Notes: a model not told the origin generated them from the letters alone. A stretch of 64,000 nt of DNA from Pseudomonadota bacterium (GCA_029561145.1 JAKQJM010000098.1:31865-95864); one strand, 5' to 3'. Shown: positions 16,674 to 26,355, numbered from the stretch's first letter. Translations and numbers: made by a program.

Positions 16674-18452
16674 TCAGGCTTGCGAAGGCGCGAGGGCCAC
16701 ATTCTCGACGATCGGCCGGAACTGCGCACGCATGCTTTGCACGACGCTGCGTATGCTTTCGCGATCCGTGGCATGCAGGAGCGATGGGGCAAGCTTGCGC
16801 AATTCCGCCCGGTTGATCGCGTTGACGATTTCGCGAACTTCGAGGATGAGGCCGGGATGCATGCTGAATTCGGTGAGGCCGAGGGCGATGAGCATGGCGG
16901 TGAAATTCACGTCGCCGGCAATTTCCCCGCACAAGGTCACCGGGCGCCTGGTCCGACGGCAGACGGCGATCGTTTGCGCAATCAGGCGCAAAACGGCCGG
17001 ATGGAGTGGATCGTAGAGGTCGCCGAGTTCATTGTTGTTGCGATCGACCGCAAGCGTGTACTGGACCAGGTCGTTGGTGCCGATCGAAACAAAGTCCAGA
17101 TGAGGGATCATGCCCGGCAGTGCAATCGCTGCGGCCGGGACCTCGATCATCGCGCCAATGTCGAACTGATCGGCGATCTCGTGCCCTTCGGTGCGCAACT
17201 GCATGGCGCATTCCTTGACCATGCGCCTGACAGTGATGATTTCCTCGACTGCGCTGATCATCGGCACGAGTATCCGCACCGGGCCATAGCCGGTTGTGCG
17301 GAGGATCGCGCGCAATTGCGCATGCATGAGTTGCGGGATGCGCAAGGACAGGCGCACGCCGCGCACGCCGAGCGCGGGGTTGGGTTCATCTTCGAGGGCG
17401 AGTCCGGCGCTGTCGGCCTTGTCGGCACCGAGATCGAGCGTCCGTATCGTTACCGGTTGACCGCCCATGCCGAGGACGAGATCGCGGTAGGCAAGGAACT
17501 GCTCTTCCTCCCCCGGCGCGTCCTTGCGTTGCAGGAACAGGAATTCGGTGCGGTAGAGGCCGATACCCGCGGCGCCATAGGCTCGCGCGTTGGCGATGTC
17601 GCCCGGCATCTCCGCGTTGGCATACAACTGGATCGTTGTGCCATCGAGCGTGCGTGTTTCCGCATCGCGAAGCCGCGCACGGCGCTTGTCCTGCTGTGCG
17701 ACTTCGCGCTGCCAATGACGATAGCCGGCCAGGTCCTGCGCGGTCGGATGCACGACGACGTTGCCCGTGTCACCGTCGATCAGGATCAGGTCGCCGTCCT
17801 GCAGGTGCGAAAGTGCCTGATGCGATCCGACCACCATCGGCAGGCGAAGCGAGCGCGCGAGGATCGCACTGTGCGAAAGCGTGCTGCCGGCGGTCAGGAT
17901 GAAACCAAGCACTCCGTGTTCGGCCAGGGGTACGAGTTCGGACGGAGCCACGGTGTCACTGACGAGTATCTCGCCGACGCGCGATGCGAGCTTGCGCTCC
18001 TCGATGCTCGATTCGCGACTCAGCGCGCCCTGGACGCGGCCGATGACATGTTCGATGTCTTCGCGGCGACTGCGCAGGTACGGGTCTTCCATCGCCTCGA
18101 AAACGGCGACAAGGCTGTCGCGCTGCATCTTGAGTGCGGCGCTGGCGTGGTAGCGGCCGGTGCTGATCAGGTCATGCAGCCCATGAATGAACTCGGGATC
18201 CGCGAGAATCAGGCTGTGCGCTTCGATGAATTCGGCAACTTCGCGTGCCAGCGGACCTTTCAGCTTGTCGCGCAATGCCCTGAGTTCGCCGCGGGCACTG
18301 GCCAGAGCCTGATCGATGCGCTCAAGTTCGGCAGCCACTTCGCCTTGCTCAAGCGGAGTCTCATCGACAAGGAAGCGGCTCGGTTGCTCGAGACGAGCGC
18401 GCCCGAGCGCCATGCCGCGCGATGCTCCGCTGCCTTCGAGTAGGTGTCGCAC
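16674..18452 (-). CDS. ptsI: PTS enzyme I
   Basis: Enzyme I autophosphorylates with phosphoenolpyruvate and passes the phosphate to HPr. The phosphorylated residue is His194 in GSTLSHSAILAR. The C-terminal PEP-binding barrel carries the catalytic Cys in TLCGEIAGD. The 592 residues match the classic EI without a GAF domain, so this is not the nitrogen-type EI-Ntr. The start is GTG 18452, placed so that LLEGSGASRGMALG aligns with the EI N-terminus; ATG 18413 is less likely. It is the last gene of the kdsD-to-ptsI series on this strand. Confidence 0.95.
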   Translation of the reverse strand: MRHLLEGSGASRGMALGRARLEQPSRFLVDETPLEQGEVAAELERIDQALASARGELRALRDKLKGPLAREVAEFIEAHSLILADPEFIHGLHDLISTGRYHASAALKMQRDSLVAVFEAMEDPYLRSRREDIEHVIGRVQGALSRESSIEERKLASRVGEILVSDTVAPSELVPLAEHGVLGFILTAGSTLSHSAILARSLRLPMVVGSHQALSHLQDGDLILIDGDTGNVVVHPTAQDLAGYRHWQREVAQQDKRRARLRDAETRTLDGTTIQLYANAEMPGDIANARAYGAAGIGLYRTEFLFLQRKDAPGEEEQFLAYRDLVLGMGGQPVTIRTLDLGADKADSAGLALEDEPNPALGVRGVRLSLRIPQLMHAQLRAILRTTGYGPVRILVPMISAVEEIITVRRMVKECAMQLRTEGHEIADQFDIGAMIEVPAAAIALPGMIPHLDFVSIGTNDLVQYTLAVDRNNNELGDLYDPLHPAVLRLIAQTIAVCRRTRRPVTLCGEIAGDVNFTAMLIALGLTEFSMHPGLILEVREIVNAINRAELRKLAPSLLHATDRESIRSVVQSMRAQFRPIVENVALAPSQA

Positions 18453-18530
18453 GCCGATTCCATCTCCCTGTCATCGCGCGAATCTCTCCGCGCTGCGATT
18501 CCGGCGCCTCCGGCGCCTGTCACGTCTTTG

Positions 18531-18800
18531 CTACTGGCCTTCGTCGAATTTGCGCTCGAAGAGATCGACAAGGGCGGCCATCGCCGATTCCTCATCGACA
18601 CCGTCAGCACGCAGGGTCAGCACCGAGCCGAGGCCCGCCGCCAGCATCATGACGCCCATGATGCTTTTTGCATTGACCTCCTTGCCCCGGTAGACCATGA
18701 AAACACTGGCCTGAAAGCCGTGCAGTGTCTGCACGAGCTTGGCCGAGGCCCGCGCATGCAGACCGAGCTTGTTGCAGATGGTGATTTCGCGTTCAAGCAT
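18531..18800 (-). CDS. ptsH: Phosphocarrier protein HPr
   Basis: HPr relays phosphate from EI to EIIA proteins. His15 (GLHARASAKLV) is the EI-dependent site. Ser46 lies in GKEVNAKSIMGVMML, the site for HPr kinase, whose gene is at 20168-21118. Length is 89 residues from ATG 18800; an upstream extension would overlap the EIIA gene out of family range. The start overlaps the end of the EIIA gene by 8 nt. Having both phosphorylation sites supports regulatory use of HPr here. Confidence 0.95.
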   Translation of the reverse strand: MLEREITICNKLGLHARASAKLVQTLHGFQASVFMVYRGKEVNAKSIMGVMMLAAGLGSVLTLRADGVDEESAMAALVDLFERKFDEGQ

Positions 18801-19185
18801 GATCGATGAATATTCCTCCGCGCCCGCCGCTGGCTGCGGTCTGCGCGAGTTCGTCAAGGGATTGTTCGGGGTAGTTCAAGACACGCAGCAGCATCGGCAG
18901 GTTCAACCCCGAGACGCAATGCATGTTGAGCCCGAGCGCGGGAAGTCGCTGGGCGACGTTGCATGGCGTGGCCCCATACAGGTCGGTCAACACGAGCACG
19001 CCCTCGCCGTGGTCGAGGCCCCGTGCGTGGAGGGCAGCCTCGGTCAGGGTCTCGTCGGGGTCGGCCGCAGGATCCATCTCGATCACATCGAGTGGCAGCG
19101 GCAATCTGCCGAGCACGTGGCGAGCCGCGCTCACCAGCGCGGCACCCATCGCTTCGTGGGTCAGGAGAAGTACGCCGACACTCAT
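18793..19185 (-). CDS. Mannose/fructose-family PTS EIIA protein
   Basis: This 130-residue protein is a stand-alone EIIA of the mannose family (PF03610). The phosphorylated His is His10 in LLLTHEAMG, and the nearby GEGVLVLTDLYGATPCN block is typical. No EIIB, EIIC or EIID gene is present in the window, so it probably acts in signalling, as stand-alone EIIA-Man proteins are thought to in proteobacteria with HprK. ATG 19185 is chosen over an extension starting at 19215 that lacks similarity. Confidence 0.9.
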   Translation of the reverse strand: MSVGVLLLTHEAMGAALVSAARHVLGRLPLPLDVIEMDPAADPDETLTEAALHARGLDHGEGVLVLTDLYGATPCNVAQRLPALGLNMHCVSGLNLPMLLRVLNYPEQSLDELAQTAASGGRGGIFIDHA

Positions 19186-19278
19186 TGATGCACGTCCGCA
19201 GAGGGTGAGCCACACCGGTTCGCCGGCATCTCAGGGTAACCGACTCTTGATCGCGCCGGGGCGTTGGCCAGATGAGGA

Positions 19279-20163
19279 TTATTCAAGTTCACGGTGATAA
19301 CTCAGGACCCGTTCGTAATTCTGGCGAAAGTATTCCGCAAGGCGCTCGACCAGGTGGACCGAACGATGCCTTCCACCGGTGCATCCGATGCAGATGGTCA
19401 CATAGCTGCGCCCTTCATTGCGGAATCGGGACAGCCAGATGTCGAGAAAATTGCGCAGATGCTCGAGGAACAGGTTGACATCCGCCTGTGCTTCCAGCCA
19501 CTCGCGGACCGGCGCATCACGTCCGGAGAGCGGGCGCAGCAGCGCATTCCAGTGCGGGTTTGGCAGGCAGCGCGCATCGAACACGAAATCGGCATCGGGC
19601 GGCACGCCGCGTTTGTAGGCAAAGGATTCGAACAACAGGGTCAGCGAGCCTGCAGTCATGCCAAGCTCGGCGATGACCAGGCGGCGCAACTGGTGCACGT
19701 TGAGCTCGCTGGTGTCGATGACCCGATCGGCGATCGCCACAACCTGGCGCATGAGCTTGCGTTCGAGTGCGATTGCATCGGCGAGGCCCAGTCCATCGGC
19801 GGACAGCGGATGACGCCTGCGCGTCTCCGAGTAGCGCTTGATCAGGACGTCGTCGCGCGTATCGAGGAACACCAGCTCATAGGAAATGCCGACTTCGGCC
19901 AGGCTTGCGAGGATGCTCGGCAGGCGATTGAGGTCATCTGCCCTGTTGCGCACGTCAACGCCAACCGCAAGACGCGGATGCAGGCCGCCCGCATCCTCCG
20001 AAACCGCGCGCACGAAAGCCGGCATCAACGCGCTCGGCAGATTGTCCACGCAGTAGTAGTCGAGATCTTCCAGCGTCCGCAGCGCTACCGACTTGCCTGA
20101 TCCGGAGAGGCCACTGACGACGATCAGTCGGGTCTTGCCTGGGTTCGAAGCAGGCGTGTTCAT
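19279..20163 (-). CDS. rapZ: RNase adapter / nucleotide-binding protein RapZ
   Basis: RapZ (YhbJ/YvcJ family) binds nucleotides; in E. coli it controls glucosamine-6-phosphate synthase through small RNAs and RNase E. The P-loop GLSGSGKS is at residues 18-25. The C-terminal domain contains CIGCTGGRHRSVHLVERLA, a family hallmark. Length is 294 residues, normal. It sits 4 bp after hprK. Whether the GlmY/GlmZ system exists in this organism cannot be seen here. Confidence 0.94.
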   Translation of the reverse strand: MNTPASNPGKTRLIVVSGLSGSGKSVALRTLEDLDYYCVDNLPSALMPAFVRAVSEDAGGLHPRLAVGVDVRNRADDLNRLPSILASLAEVGISYELVFLDTRDDVLIKRYSETRRRHPLSADGLGLADAIALERKLMRQVVAIADRVIDTSELNVHQLRRLVIAELGMTAGSLTLLFESFAYKRGVPPDADFVFDARCLPNPHWNALLRPLSGRDAPVREWLEAQADVNLFLEHLRNFLDIWLSRFRNEGRSYVTICIGCTGGRHRSVHLVERLAEYFRQNYERVLSYHRELE

Positions 20164-20167
20164 GCGA

Positions 20168-21118
20168 TCACCATGGCGGCAGGCGGCGCAACTGGTGAGC
20201 CTGGCGATCGACGAAGGTCTGTGCGGGATCGAGGCCCTTCGACTTGAGCATGTGGCTGCGCACGGCGGCTTCGGCGAGGACGGCGATATTGCGGCCCGAA
20301 GCGACCGGGATCACGATCTGCGGAATCGCGACATCGAGGACGTCGCGATAGCCGACATCGCCGTACAGGCGCTTCATCGCGTCGTCTGCCCCCGTCTGCG
20401 TCATCGGTTGCAGGTGCACGATCAAGCGCAGGTATTTCGAGGGTTTGACCGCAGTATGGCCGAACATTTCACGCACGTTGAGCACGCCGAGTCCACGCAC
20501 TTCCAGCAGGTCGCGCAGCATTTCCGGACAGGTGCCGTCGATCACATCGGGCGCGATCAGGGTGAATTCCGGGGCATCGTCGGCGACCAGTCGGTGCCCG
20601 CGCGTGATCAATTCAAGCGCCAGCTCGCTCTTGCCGGTGCCGCTTTCGCCAGTGATCAGCACGCCGATCGAATTCACTTCCATCAGCACGCCATGCAGGG
20701 TGATCTGGCGGGCCAGACCGCGGGCGAGGTGATACTGCAGGTAGGTCAGCAGCTCGTGGCCGCGCTTCGGGCTGATCCACAAGGGGGTCTGCGATTCCTC
20801 GGCCGCGTTGCGCAAGTCGCCTGGCACCGCCTGGTCCTTGGTCACGAGGAGGGCGATCGAGCGATAGGCCATGATCTTTTCGATCGTCTCCCAGCGCTGG
20901 CGCGAATCCAGGCTGTCGAGGTAGGCCAATTCCTCGGTACCGATGATCTGGACCTTGTTCGGATAGATGATGTTGAGATAGCCGATCTGCGATGGACGCC
21001 GTGATTTGTTGTCGCCTGGTTCGATTGCGCGCCCTTCGCCCCGCATGCCTGCCACCCAGCGCAATTGCATGCGTTCGCCGACCGCGTCGTACAGCTGTCT
21101 GGATGTCAGTCGTTCCAT
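20168..21118 (-). CDS. hprK: HPr kinase/phosphorylase
   Basis: HprK phosphorylates HPr on Ser46 and can remove that phosphate. The Walker A loop GESGTGKS is at residues 157-164, followed by LVADDAPEF with the catalytic Asp. The family signature [12 protein letters not shown] lies further on. At 316 residues it is full length with its N-terminal domain. Its start overlaps the ptsN end by 13 nt. In proteobacteria this gene, with a PTS lacking permeases, forms a regulatory chain. Confidence 0.95.
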   Translation of the reverse strand: MERLTSRQLYDAVGERMQLRWVAGMRGEGRAIEPGDNKSRRPSQIGYLNIIYPNKVQIIGTEELAYLDSLDSRQRWETIEKIMAYRSIALLVTKDQAVPGDLRNAAEESQTPLWISPKRGHELLTYLQYHLARGLARQITLHGVLMEVNSIGVLITGESGTGKSELALELITRGHRLVADDAPEFTLIAPDVIDGTCPEMLRDLLEVRGLGVLNVREMFGHTAVKPSKYLRLIVHLQPMTQTGADDAMKRLYGDVGYRDVLDVAIPQIVIPVASGRNIAVLAEAAVRSHMLKSKGLDPAQTFVDRQAHQLRRLPPW

Positions 21119-21585
21119 GCGCGCCCCGCCATCTTGTGCCTCGCAAATTCTGCCAGTTCCGCGCGCAGCGCGCTGCCATCGGCTGCAGCGCGCAGCGCCC
21201 TGGTCAATGTCCGGTCGGAAAACACTTCCGCAAGTTCGGCGAGCAGTTGCAGATGCTGATCGGTGAAATGGGCCGGAACGACAAGGGCGGCGACCAGGTC
21301 GACCGGTTCTCCATCCATCGAACCAAAATCGATGGGTTGTCCGAGACGGACAAAGGCCGCGCGTGCCTTGTCGATTCCGCTCATGCGTCCGTGCGGAATC
21401 GCGACGCCCCGGCCAAGTCCGGTCGATCCAAGCGATTCGCGACTCGTCAATGCTTCGAGAACGGCGGCGCGATCGGCGTCGTCATCCGCCAGCAAACCGG
21501 AAAGCAGATCTAGAAGTTCGGGTTTGTCCGCTGCGTCCAGGTCGGTTCGCACGCGGTCCGTGGTCAGCAGATCAAGGAAAGGCAT
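21106..21585 (-). CDS. ptsN: PTS nitrogen-regulatory EIIA (PtsN)
   Basis: PtsN is the fructose-type EIIA of the regulatory PTS. The phosphorylation site is His65 in GVAIPHGR. The 159 residues from ATG 21585 match EIIA-Ntr; the longer open frame upstream runs into low-complexity codons without family similarity. It follows rpoN and hpf, the arrangement known in E. coli. It probably receives phosphate from the HPr encoded downstream, as no separate NPr is seen. Confidence 0.93.
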   Translation of the reverse strand: MPFLDLLTTDRVRTDLDAADKPELLDLLSGLLADDDADRAAVLEALTSRESLGSTGLGRGVAIPHGRMSGIDKARAAFVRLGQPIDFGSMDGEPVDLVAALVVPAHFTDQHLQLLAELAEVFSDRTLTRALRAAADGSALRAELAEFARHKMAGRAWND

Positions 21586-21710
21586 GCGGGGGAGGGGGTG
21601 TGTTCGACAGGGGATGCGCAGTATCGCATCGCCGGACTGGACCGGGCGACTTCTCGAAACCGGTCGGGCTCGCTGGCCCGGTCCGTCGCGCACGGACCGG
21701 GCCGTGTGGG

Positions 21711-22031
21711 TTATTCGTAGCGGGCCGAGCGCACTTCCTCGGGATGGTGGTTGGTCAATTTCTCCTTGTGCTTGCGCACCTGTGCGGTGAGCTTGTCGGA
21801 CAGGACGTCGATCGCCGAGTACATGTCGGGAGCAACCGCGTCGGCGTGCAGGTCCTTGCCCGAGACGTGGATCGTCGCTTCCGCCTTGTGCAGCAGCTTT
21901 TCAATGCTGAGCACGATGGACAACTCGTGAAGGTGGTCAAAATGCCGGGTCAGACGCTCCATCTTGGACTCCGTGTGTTCGCGCAGCGCGGGAGTGACGT
22001 CGATCTGATGGCCTTTGATCGTGATCTGCAT
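21711..22031 (-). CDS. hpf: Ribosome hibernation promoting factor Hpf
   Basis: Short-type Hpf binds the small ribosomal subunit and promotes 100S dimers in stationary phase. The 106 residues start MQITIKGHQIDVTPALREH and include the family run IHVSGKDLHADAVAPDMYSAID. ATG 22031 is preceded by a strong AAGGAGG site (22037-22043 on this strand), which fixes the start. It lacks the C-terminal dimerisation domain of long Hpf. It lies between rpoN and ptsN, as in other gammaproteobacteria. Confidence 0.95.
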   Translation of the reverse strand: MQITIKGHQIDVTPALREHTESKMERLTRHFDHLHELSIVLSIEKLLHKAEATIHVSGKDLHADAVAPDMYSAIDVLSDKLTAQVRKHKEKLTNHHPEEVRSARYE

Positions 22032-22036
22032 GGCAA

Positions 22037-22043
22037 CCTCCTT
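22037..22043 (-). promoter_or_regulatory. Strong ribosome binding site of hpf
   Basis: On the minus strand this reads AAGGAGG, a full match to the anti-16S sequence core, five bases before ATG 22031. Such a full site is uncommon in this window, where most genes have weak sites or overlapping starts. It fits a protein made in large amounts in stationary phase. Confidence 0.8.
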
Positions 22044-22183
22044 CGTGGGCGAGCCGGTCGTTGCCGGCCCGGATGGAATGCCGGACAAGCCGGAGTTCCG
22101 TATGAACAAGAAATCAAGTCCGCTGTTTTCGACTCCAGCTTCGCGCAGACGTTCCCGAGGAAACGGTCCGCCGCCCGTCGCGT

Positions 22184-23629
22184 TCATCCGAGCCTGCAGC
22201 GGTCGTTCGAGGATGGAATGTTGAGGCCCTCCCTGTACTTTGCGACGGTACGTCGTGCCACGCTGATGCCGCGGCGGTTGAGTTCGATGGCCAGAGCCTG
22301 ATCGGACAGCGGTCGGGCTGCTTTTTCCTCATCGATGAGCTTGCGGATCATGGCCTGTATCGCGGTCGCCGAAGCGGCTCCGCCATCCACGGTCGAGACG
22401 CCGCTGGAAAAGAAATACTTGAACTCGAAGGTGCCACGCGGGGTATGCAGGTACTTGCGCGTGGTCACGCGGGATACCGTCGACTCGTGCATCTCGATTT
22501 CTTCCGCCACATCGCGCAACACCAGCGGGCGCATCGCCTCCGCGCCGAATTCGAGAAAGCCAGCCTGTGCCCGCACGATCGCCTGGGCAACCTTGAGCAC
22601 GGTTTCGGCCCGGGTCTTCAGGCTCTTGATCAGCCAACGCGCTTCCTGCAGTTGCCCGCGCAGATAGTTGGCGTCATCGCGCTGGGCGCGTGCGATAAGG
22701 TTCGCGTAGTGCTCGTTGATGGCAAGACGCGGCTGGCAGTTCGGTGACAACGAGACCTGCCAGCGCCCACCGATCTTGTGCGCATACGCATCCGGGGCGA
22801 CATATTCGGCCGGACTGCTCGAGTAGCCCGCGCCGGGCTTGGGTGAAAGTGATCGAACCAGGTCGATGACGGTGTCGAGCTCGTCGTCCCGCACCTTGAG
22901 TTTCTGGCATATGCGTGTTCGGTCGTTGCGGGCGAGCAGTTCGAGGCAATCCACAACAAGAAGCTTCGCGGTTTCCAGGCCGGGAGTGCCCGGGTCCAGG
23001 CCTTCCAGTTGTACAGCAAGGCATTCGCCGAGCGAGCGCGAGGCGACGCCGAGCGGGTCGAAGCGTTGCACGCGATGGCGCACGGCCTCGACCTGATTGA
23101 CGCTGACGGTGAACAGATCCGACAGGCTCGCGCAGATCTCCTCGTTGGATTCTTCGAGATATCCGTCGTCGTTGACGCCTTCGATGATTGCGGTCGCGAT
23201 TCCGCGATCCTGGGCCCCGAGCGGGGTCAGGTTGAGCTGCCAAAGCAAATGATCCCGCAGGTCCTCGCTTCCTGCTTCCTGCTTCTCGAATCCATCCTCA
23301 TCGGAGCTGGTCGCCCGGTAGTCCTGACGGTCCTGGCCAAGATCGAGCGGACTGTCGTCGAAATCGGGTGTCGTATCGCCGGCCTCCGCGCCAGCGCCAT
23401 CGCTGGCATCGACCGGCGCGCTGGCGGTCAGTTCGGGCGGCGAGAATTCCTCGACGGCTTCGCCTTCCGGATCCTCTTCATCAAGATCGAGCAGGGGATT
23501 GGATTCGAGCGCGAGGTTGAGCTCCAGCTCCAGTTCCATGCTCGAAAGCTGCAGGAGCCGGATCGCTTGCTGCAGCTGCGGAGTCAGGGCGAGTTGCGAC
23601 TGGACTCGGAGTTGTAATGCGGGTTTCAT
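22184..23629 (-). CDS. rpoN: RNA polymerase sigma-54 factor RpoN
   Basis: RpoN directs polymerase to -24/-12 promoters that need AAA+ activators. Region I is Gln/Leu-rich (QSQLALTPQLQQAIRLLQLSSMELE), and region II is acidic (about 50-120). The core-binding and DNA-binding domains end in the RpoN box ARRTVAKYRE near the C-terminus. Length is 481 residues from ATG 23629; ATG 23659 would add ten. It lies 152 bp downstream of lptB, so it may have its own promoter as well as read-through from the lpt genes. Confidence 0.96.
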   Translation of the reverse strand: MKPALQLRVQSQLALTPQLQQAIRLLQLSSMELELELNLALESNPLLDLDEEDPEGEAVEEFSPPELTASAPVDASDGAGAEAGDTTPDFDDSPLDLGQDRQDYRATSSDEDGFEKQEAGSEDLRDHLLWQLNLTPLGAQDRGIATAIIEGVNDDGYLEESNEEICASLSDLFTVSVNQVEAVRHRVQRFDPLGVASRSLGECLAVQLEGLDPGTPGLETAKLLVVDCLELLARNDRTRICQKLKVRDDELDTVIDLVRSLSPKPGAGYSSSPAEYVAPDAYAHKIGGRWQVSLSPNCQPRLAINEHYANLIARAQRDDANYLRGQLQEARWLIKSLKTRAETVLKVAQAIVRAQAGFLEFGAEAMRPLVLRDVAEEIEMHESTVSRVTTRKYLHTPRGTFEFKYFFSSGVSTVDGGAASATAIQAMIRKLIDEEKAARPLSDQALAIELNRRGISVARRTVAKYREGLNIPSSNDRCRLG

Positions 23630-23781
23630 GCCCGTTTGTCGGTCACCATGCGGCCTCATGCAATCCTAGCGCCAATTGCCGGATTGCGGCAGGTCTTGAC
23701 GCTCCCGGCGTCCGGGTCCACTCTGATGCGATTGGGTAGGATCGGGCCCGGGATGGCATTTCCCCCGGCGCCGGAAACGCC

Positions 23782-24501
23782 CTACATGCGGAATTCCTTG
23801 CCGAGATAGACCTCGCGGACCTTCTCGTTGGCCAGTACTTCGGCAGGCGTGCCCTGGGTGAGCACGGCCCCTTCGTTCATGATGTAGGCGCGATCGCAGA
23901 TGCCGAGCGTCTCGCGCACGTTGTGATCGGTGATCAGGATGCCGATATTGCGCGCCTTCAGCTGGCGCACGATGCGCTGGATGTCGACGACCGAAATCGG
24001 GTCGATGCCGGCAAATGGCTCGTCGAGCAGGAGAAATCGGGGCTTTGCCGCCAGTGCGCGGGTGATTTCGACGCGGCGTCGCTCGCCGCCCGAGAGGCTG
24101 ACGCCCTTGCTCGCGGCAATATGGCTGATCTGCAGCTCGTCGAGCAGCGCTTCGAGTTCCTTTTCACGGGACGCCGCGTCGAGGTCATCGCGCAGTTCAA
24201 GGATGGCCATCACATTGTCGGCCACGCTCAGGCGACGAAAGATCGAAGGCTCCTGCGGCAGATAGCCCACGCCGAGGCGTGCACGTTCGTGCATGGGCAC
24301 CTGGGTGATGACCTGCTGGTCGATGCGGATGGTGCCCGCATCGGCAGCGACCAGGCCGACGACCATGTAGAAGCAGGTTGTCTTGCCGGCGCCATTCGGA
24401 CCCAGCAGGCCGACCACTTCGCCCTGGTTGAGGGAAAAACCGAAGTCGCGCACGACGGTGCGGCCGGCATAGGCCTTGCGCAGATTCGCCGCGTGCAGCA
24501 T
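23782..24501 (-). CDS. lptB: LPS export ABC ATPase LptB
   Basis: LptB is the cytoplasmic ATPase of the LptB2FG transporter that extracts LPS from the inner membrane. It has Walker [10 protein letters not shown], signature [11 protein letters not shown], Walker [14 protein letters not shown] and the switch His in ITDHNVRE. Length is 239 residues. The start overlaps the lptA stop by one base. lptF and lptG are not in the window. Confidence 0.96.
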   Translation of the reverse strand: MLHAANLRKAYAGRTVVRDFGFSLNQGEVVGLLGPNGAGKTTCFYMVVGLVAADAGTIRIDQQVITQVPMHERARLGVGYLPQEPSIFRRLSVADNVMAILELRDDLDAASREKELEALLDELQISHIAASKGVSLSGGERRRVEITRALAAKPRFLLLDEPFAGIDPISVVDIQRIVRQLKARNIGILITDHNVRETLGICDRAYIMNEGAVLTQGTPAEVLANEKVREVYLGKEFRM

Positions 24502-25076
24502 CAGGACGTCGGTTCCGCCGCTTTGGGCGCACTGCGGGGCTTCGCCTTGAAGGTCATGTGCACCTCGCTGCCGGGCGTGTCGCTCCCGCCTTCCATCGCG
24601 CCGGTGTTGGTGTTGTAGGTCATGCGCGGACCGCGAAATTCGGATTTGCCTTCCTGGATGACGACGACATCGCCGGTCAGGATTGCGATGTTGCTTCCGT
24701 CGTTGTAGTCGATCTGGGCTGCCTGGGCGGTCATCATTCCGCCATTGTTGTCCTGCAGTTGTTCCAGATGGGCGGGTGATCCGGTCAGTACGATGCGACG
24801 TCCCGATGAAGCGCTGCCGTCGGAATCATAGACCCGGGCTTCATCGCCGCTGGCCTTGAGCGAGCCCTGTTCGATGCGCACGTTGTCCTTGAACAGCGCG
24901 TAGGACGGTTCGACGGCGACCAGCTTGTTGTAGTTGGCGCGCACGTCGAGATCCTTGTCGCGGTCGCTGCTCAGCGCCATGGCGGAGCCGGCCGTGAGTC
25001 CGATTGCGCCCGCGACCAACGTCGCCAGGAAAACGCTAGTGTTTGCGGCGGGTCGGTTCGAAGGTGTTGTGCACAT
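24501..25076 (-). CDS. lptA: LPS periplasmic bridge protein LptA
   Basis: LptA forms the beta-jellyroll filament carrying LPS across the periplasm. The 191 residues begin with a signal peptide (ending near GSAMA|LSS). The OstA-like domain shows [20 protein letters not shown] and [24 protein letters not shown]. Its start lies 41 nt inside the lptC coding region in another frame, a long overlap. ATG 25076 is needed to include the whole signal peptide. Confidence 0.92.
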   Translation of the reverse strand: MCTTPSNRPAANTSVFLATLVAGAIGLTAGSAMALSSDRDKDLDVRANYNKLVAVEPSYALFKDNVRIEQGSLKASGDEARVYDSDGSASSGRRIVLTGSPAHLEQLQDNNGGMMTAQAAQIDYNDGSNIAILTGDVVVIQEGKSEFRGPRMTYNTNTGAMEGGSDTPGSEVHMTFKAKPRSAPKAAEPTS

Positions 25077-25617
25077 CGGATAGCAGCTCCAGGACTTTGC
25101 TGTTTAGATCGCCACGCAGGCCGGTGCCGCGCAGTATAGATCCGGGCTGGCTGATCTGCGCCGGCGATGCGGTTTCGAAGGTCTTGTCCTTCGGATGTGC
25201 GGTCAGGTCCGAAGTGCGCACCGTGGCAGACTTGACCGTCGCTGTCGGCGTGCGATTCATCTCGACGTGGCCCTCGAGCTTCATCACGGCTCCATCCTTG
25301 CTGACCCAGGCGGAGTCGGAACTGCCCGTCCACGGGTTGCCGTCCTTGTCGACCATCACGTAATCCGGCGTCGAAACGAAGATCGATCCATCCTCTCCAC
25401 GACGGGTCAGGCGCGGCCCACTGACCGTGAAGCTGAGCTTGCCGTTTTCGTCGAGCGCGTTCATCGAGAACGAATCGAGGGTATAGCCCGATCGCGGCGG
25501 GCCGCTGAACGTCGGAGCCAGCGGCGGTGGCCGGGTCAGCCACAGCAGGATCTGGCTTGCCGCAGCCAGTGCGGCGAGCAGGACGACAAGGGTCACGAAT
25601 CGCCGATCGACCAGCAT
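25036..25617 (-). CDS. lptC: LPS export inner-membrane protein LptC
   Basis: LptC is a bitopic protein that takes LPS from LptB2FG and passes it to LptA. It has one N-terminal membrane helix (about 8-26, VTLVVLLAALAAASQILLWL) and a periplasmic jellyroll (YTLDSFSMNALDENGKLSFTVSGPRL). Length is 193 residues, typical. It lies 60 bp after kdsC and overlaps lptA by 41 nt. Confidence 0.9.
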   Translation of the reverse strand: MLVDRRFVTLVVLLAALAAASQILLWLTRPPPLAPTFSGPPRSGYTLDSFSMNALDENGKLSFTVSGPRLTRRGEDGSIFVSTPDYVMVDKDGNPWTGSSDSAWVSKDGAVMKLEGHVEMNRTPTATVKSATVRTSDLTAHPKDKTFETASPAQISQPGSILRGTGLRGDLNSKVLELLSDVHNTFEPTRRKH

Positions 25618-25677
25618 CAGTCGCGATCCCGGTCGGTCGGGCGGAGTCGCCCGAAGTGGCGGCCGATCATCGCGGCC

Positions 25678-26223
25678 TCATGCGCCTTGATAGCGGGCGA
25701 GCTCGGCATCTGTCCTGCCTTGTGCGTCGAGCAGCAGGTCACACACCTCGCGCGCCGCACCGGATCCGCCGGCAAGACGGGTTCGCCAGTGGGCGCACTC
25801 ACGGACCGCGGGATGGGCGTTGGCGACGGCGACGGAAAGGCCGACCGCGTTCATCACGGCAAGATCGGGCAGGTCGTCTCCGGTATAGGCGCATTGGTCG
25901 GCGTCGAGCTGGAGAGCGTGCAGCAGTTTGCGGAAGCAGGACAGCTTGTCTTCCTGGCCCTGGTAGAGATGCGCGATACCGAGTTCGGCCATGCGCTGCG
26001 CAACCACGTGGCTGATGCGCGCGGTGATGACCGCCACTTCGATGCCGTTCGCGCGCAGACGCTTGAGACCCAATCCGTCGTGCACGTGAAAGGCCTTGAT
26101 TTCGTGGCCATCCTCCGCGTACAGGAGCCGCCCGTCGGTCAGCACGCCATCCACATCAAAGATGGCCAGCTTGATGCGGGCGGCGCGTTTGCGGAGGTCG
26201 TCGGGAAGTTGGCTGGAGGACAT
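25678..26223 (-). CDS. kdsC: KDO-8-phosphate phosphatase KdsC
   Basis: KdsC is a HAD-superfamily phosphatase that makes KDO for lipid A-core. Motif I FDVDGVLTDG includes Asp23 and Asp25. The C-terminal TGDDLPDLAVMNAVGLSVAVANAHP supplies the metal-binding aspartates. It has no cap domain, as in tetrameric C0 HADs. ATG 26223 gives 181 residues; the frame extends upstream without similarity. It follows kdsD. Confidence 0.95.
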   Translation of the reverse strand: MSSSQLPDDLRKRAARIKLAIFDVDGVLTDGRLLYAEDGHEIKAFHVHDGLGLKRLRANGIEVAVITARISHVVAQRMAELGIAHLYQGQEDKLSCFRKLLHALQLDADQCAYTGDDLPDLAVMNAVGLSVAVANAHPAVRECAHWRTRLAGGSGAAREVCDLLLDAQGRTDAELARYQGA

Positions 26224-26355
26224 GGCGGTCGACGGGAATGGAGGATGCGGATCAGCAAGAGGCGGGAATCTCTGGCTACGGAACCTGCGGCAAGGCATGT
26301 CGGCAGTCGCTTCGTTTCCGCCGTTTCCACACTCCCGATTCCCTGTTCCCGACGT
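26224..26355. repeat. kdsC-kdsD gap with CCGATTCCC-type words
   Basis: The gap contains CTCCCGATTCCCTGTTCCCGA near its right end. This resembles the degenerate GGGATTCGG heptads in the kup-ruvB gap read on the other strand. No gene or clear promoter is visible. Confidence 0.3.

Noticed and set aside
15762..18443. An 893-codon open frame on the + strand
   Set aside because: It runs antisense to the second oxygenase gene and ptsI, both with clear family motifs. The translation is low-complexity and shows no recognisable domain; it is an effect of high GC.
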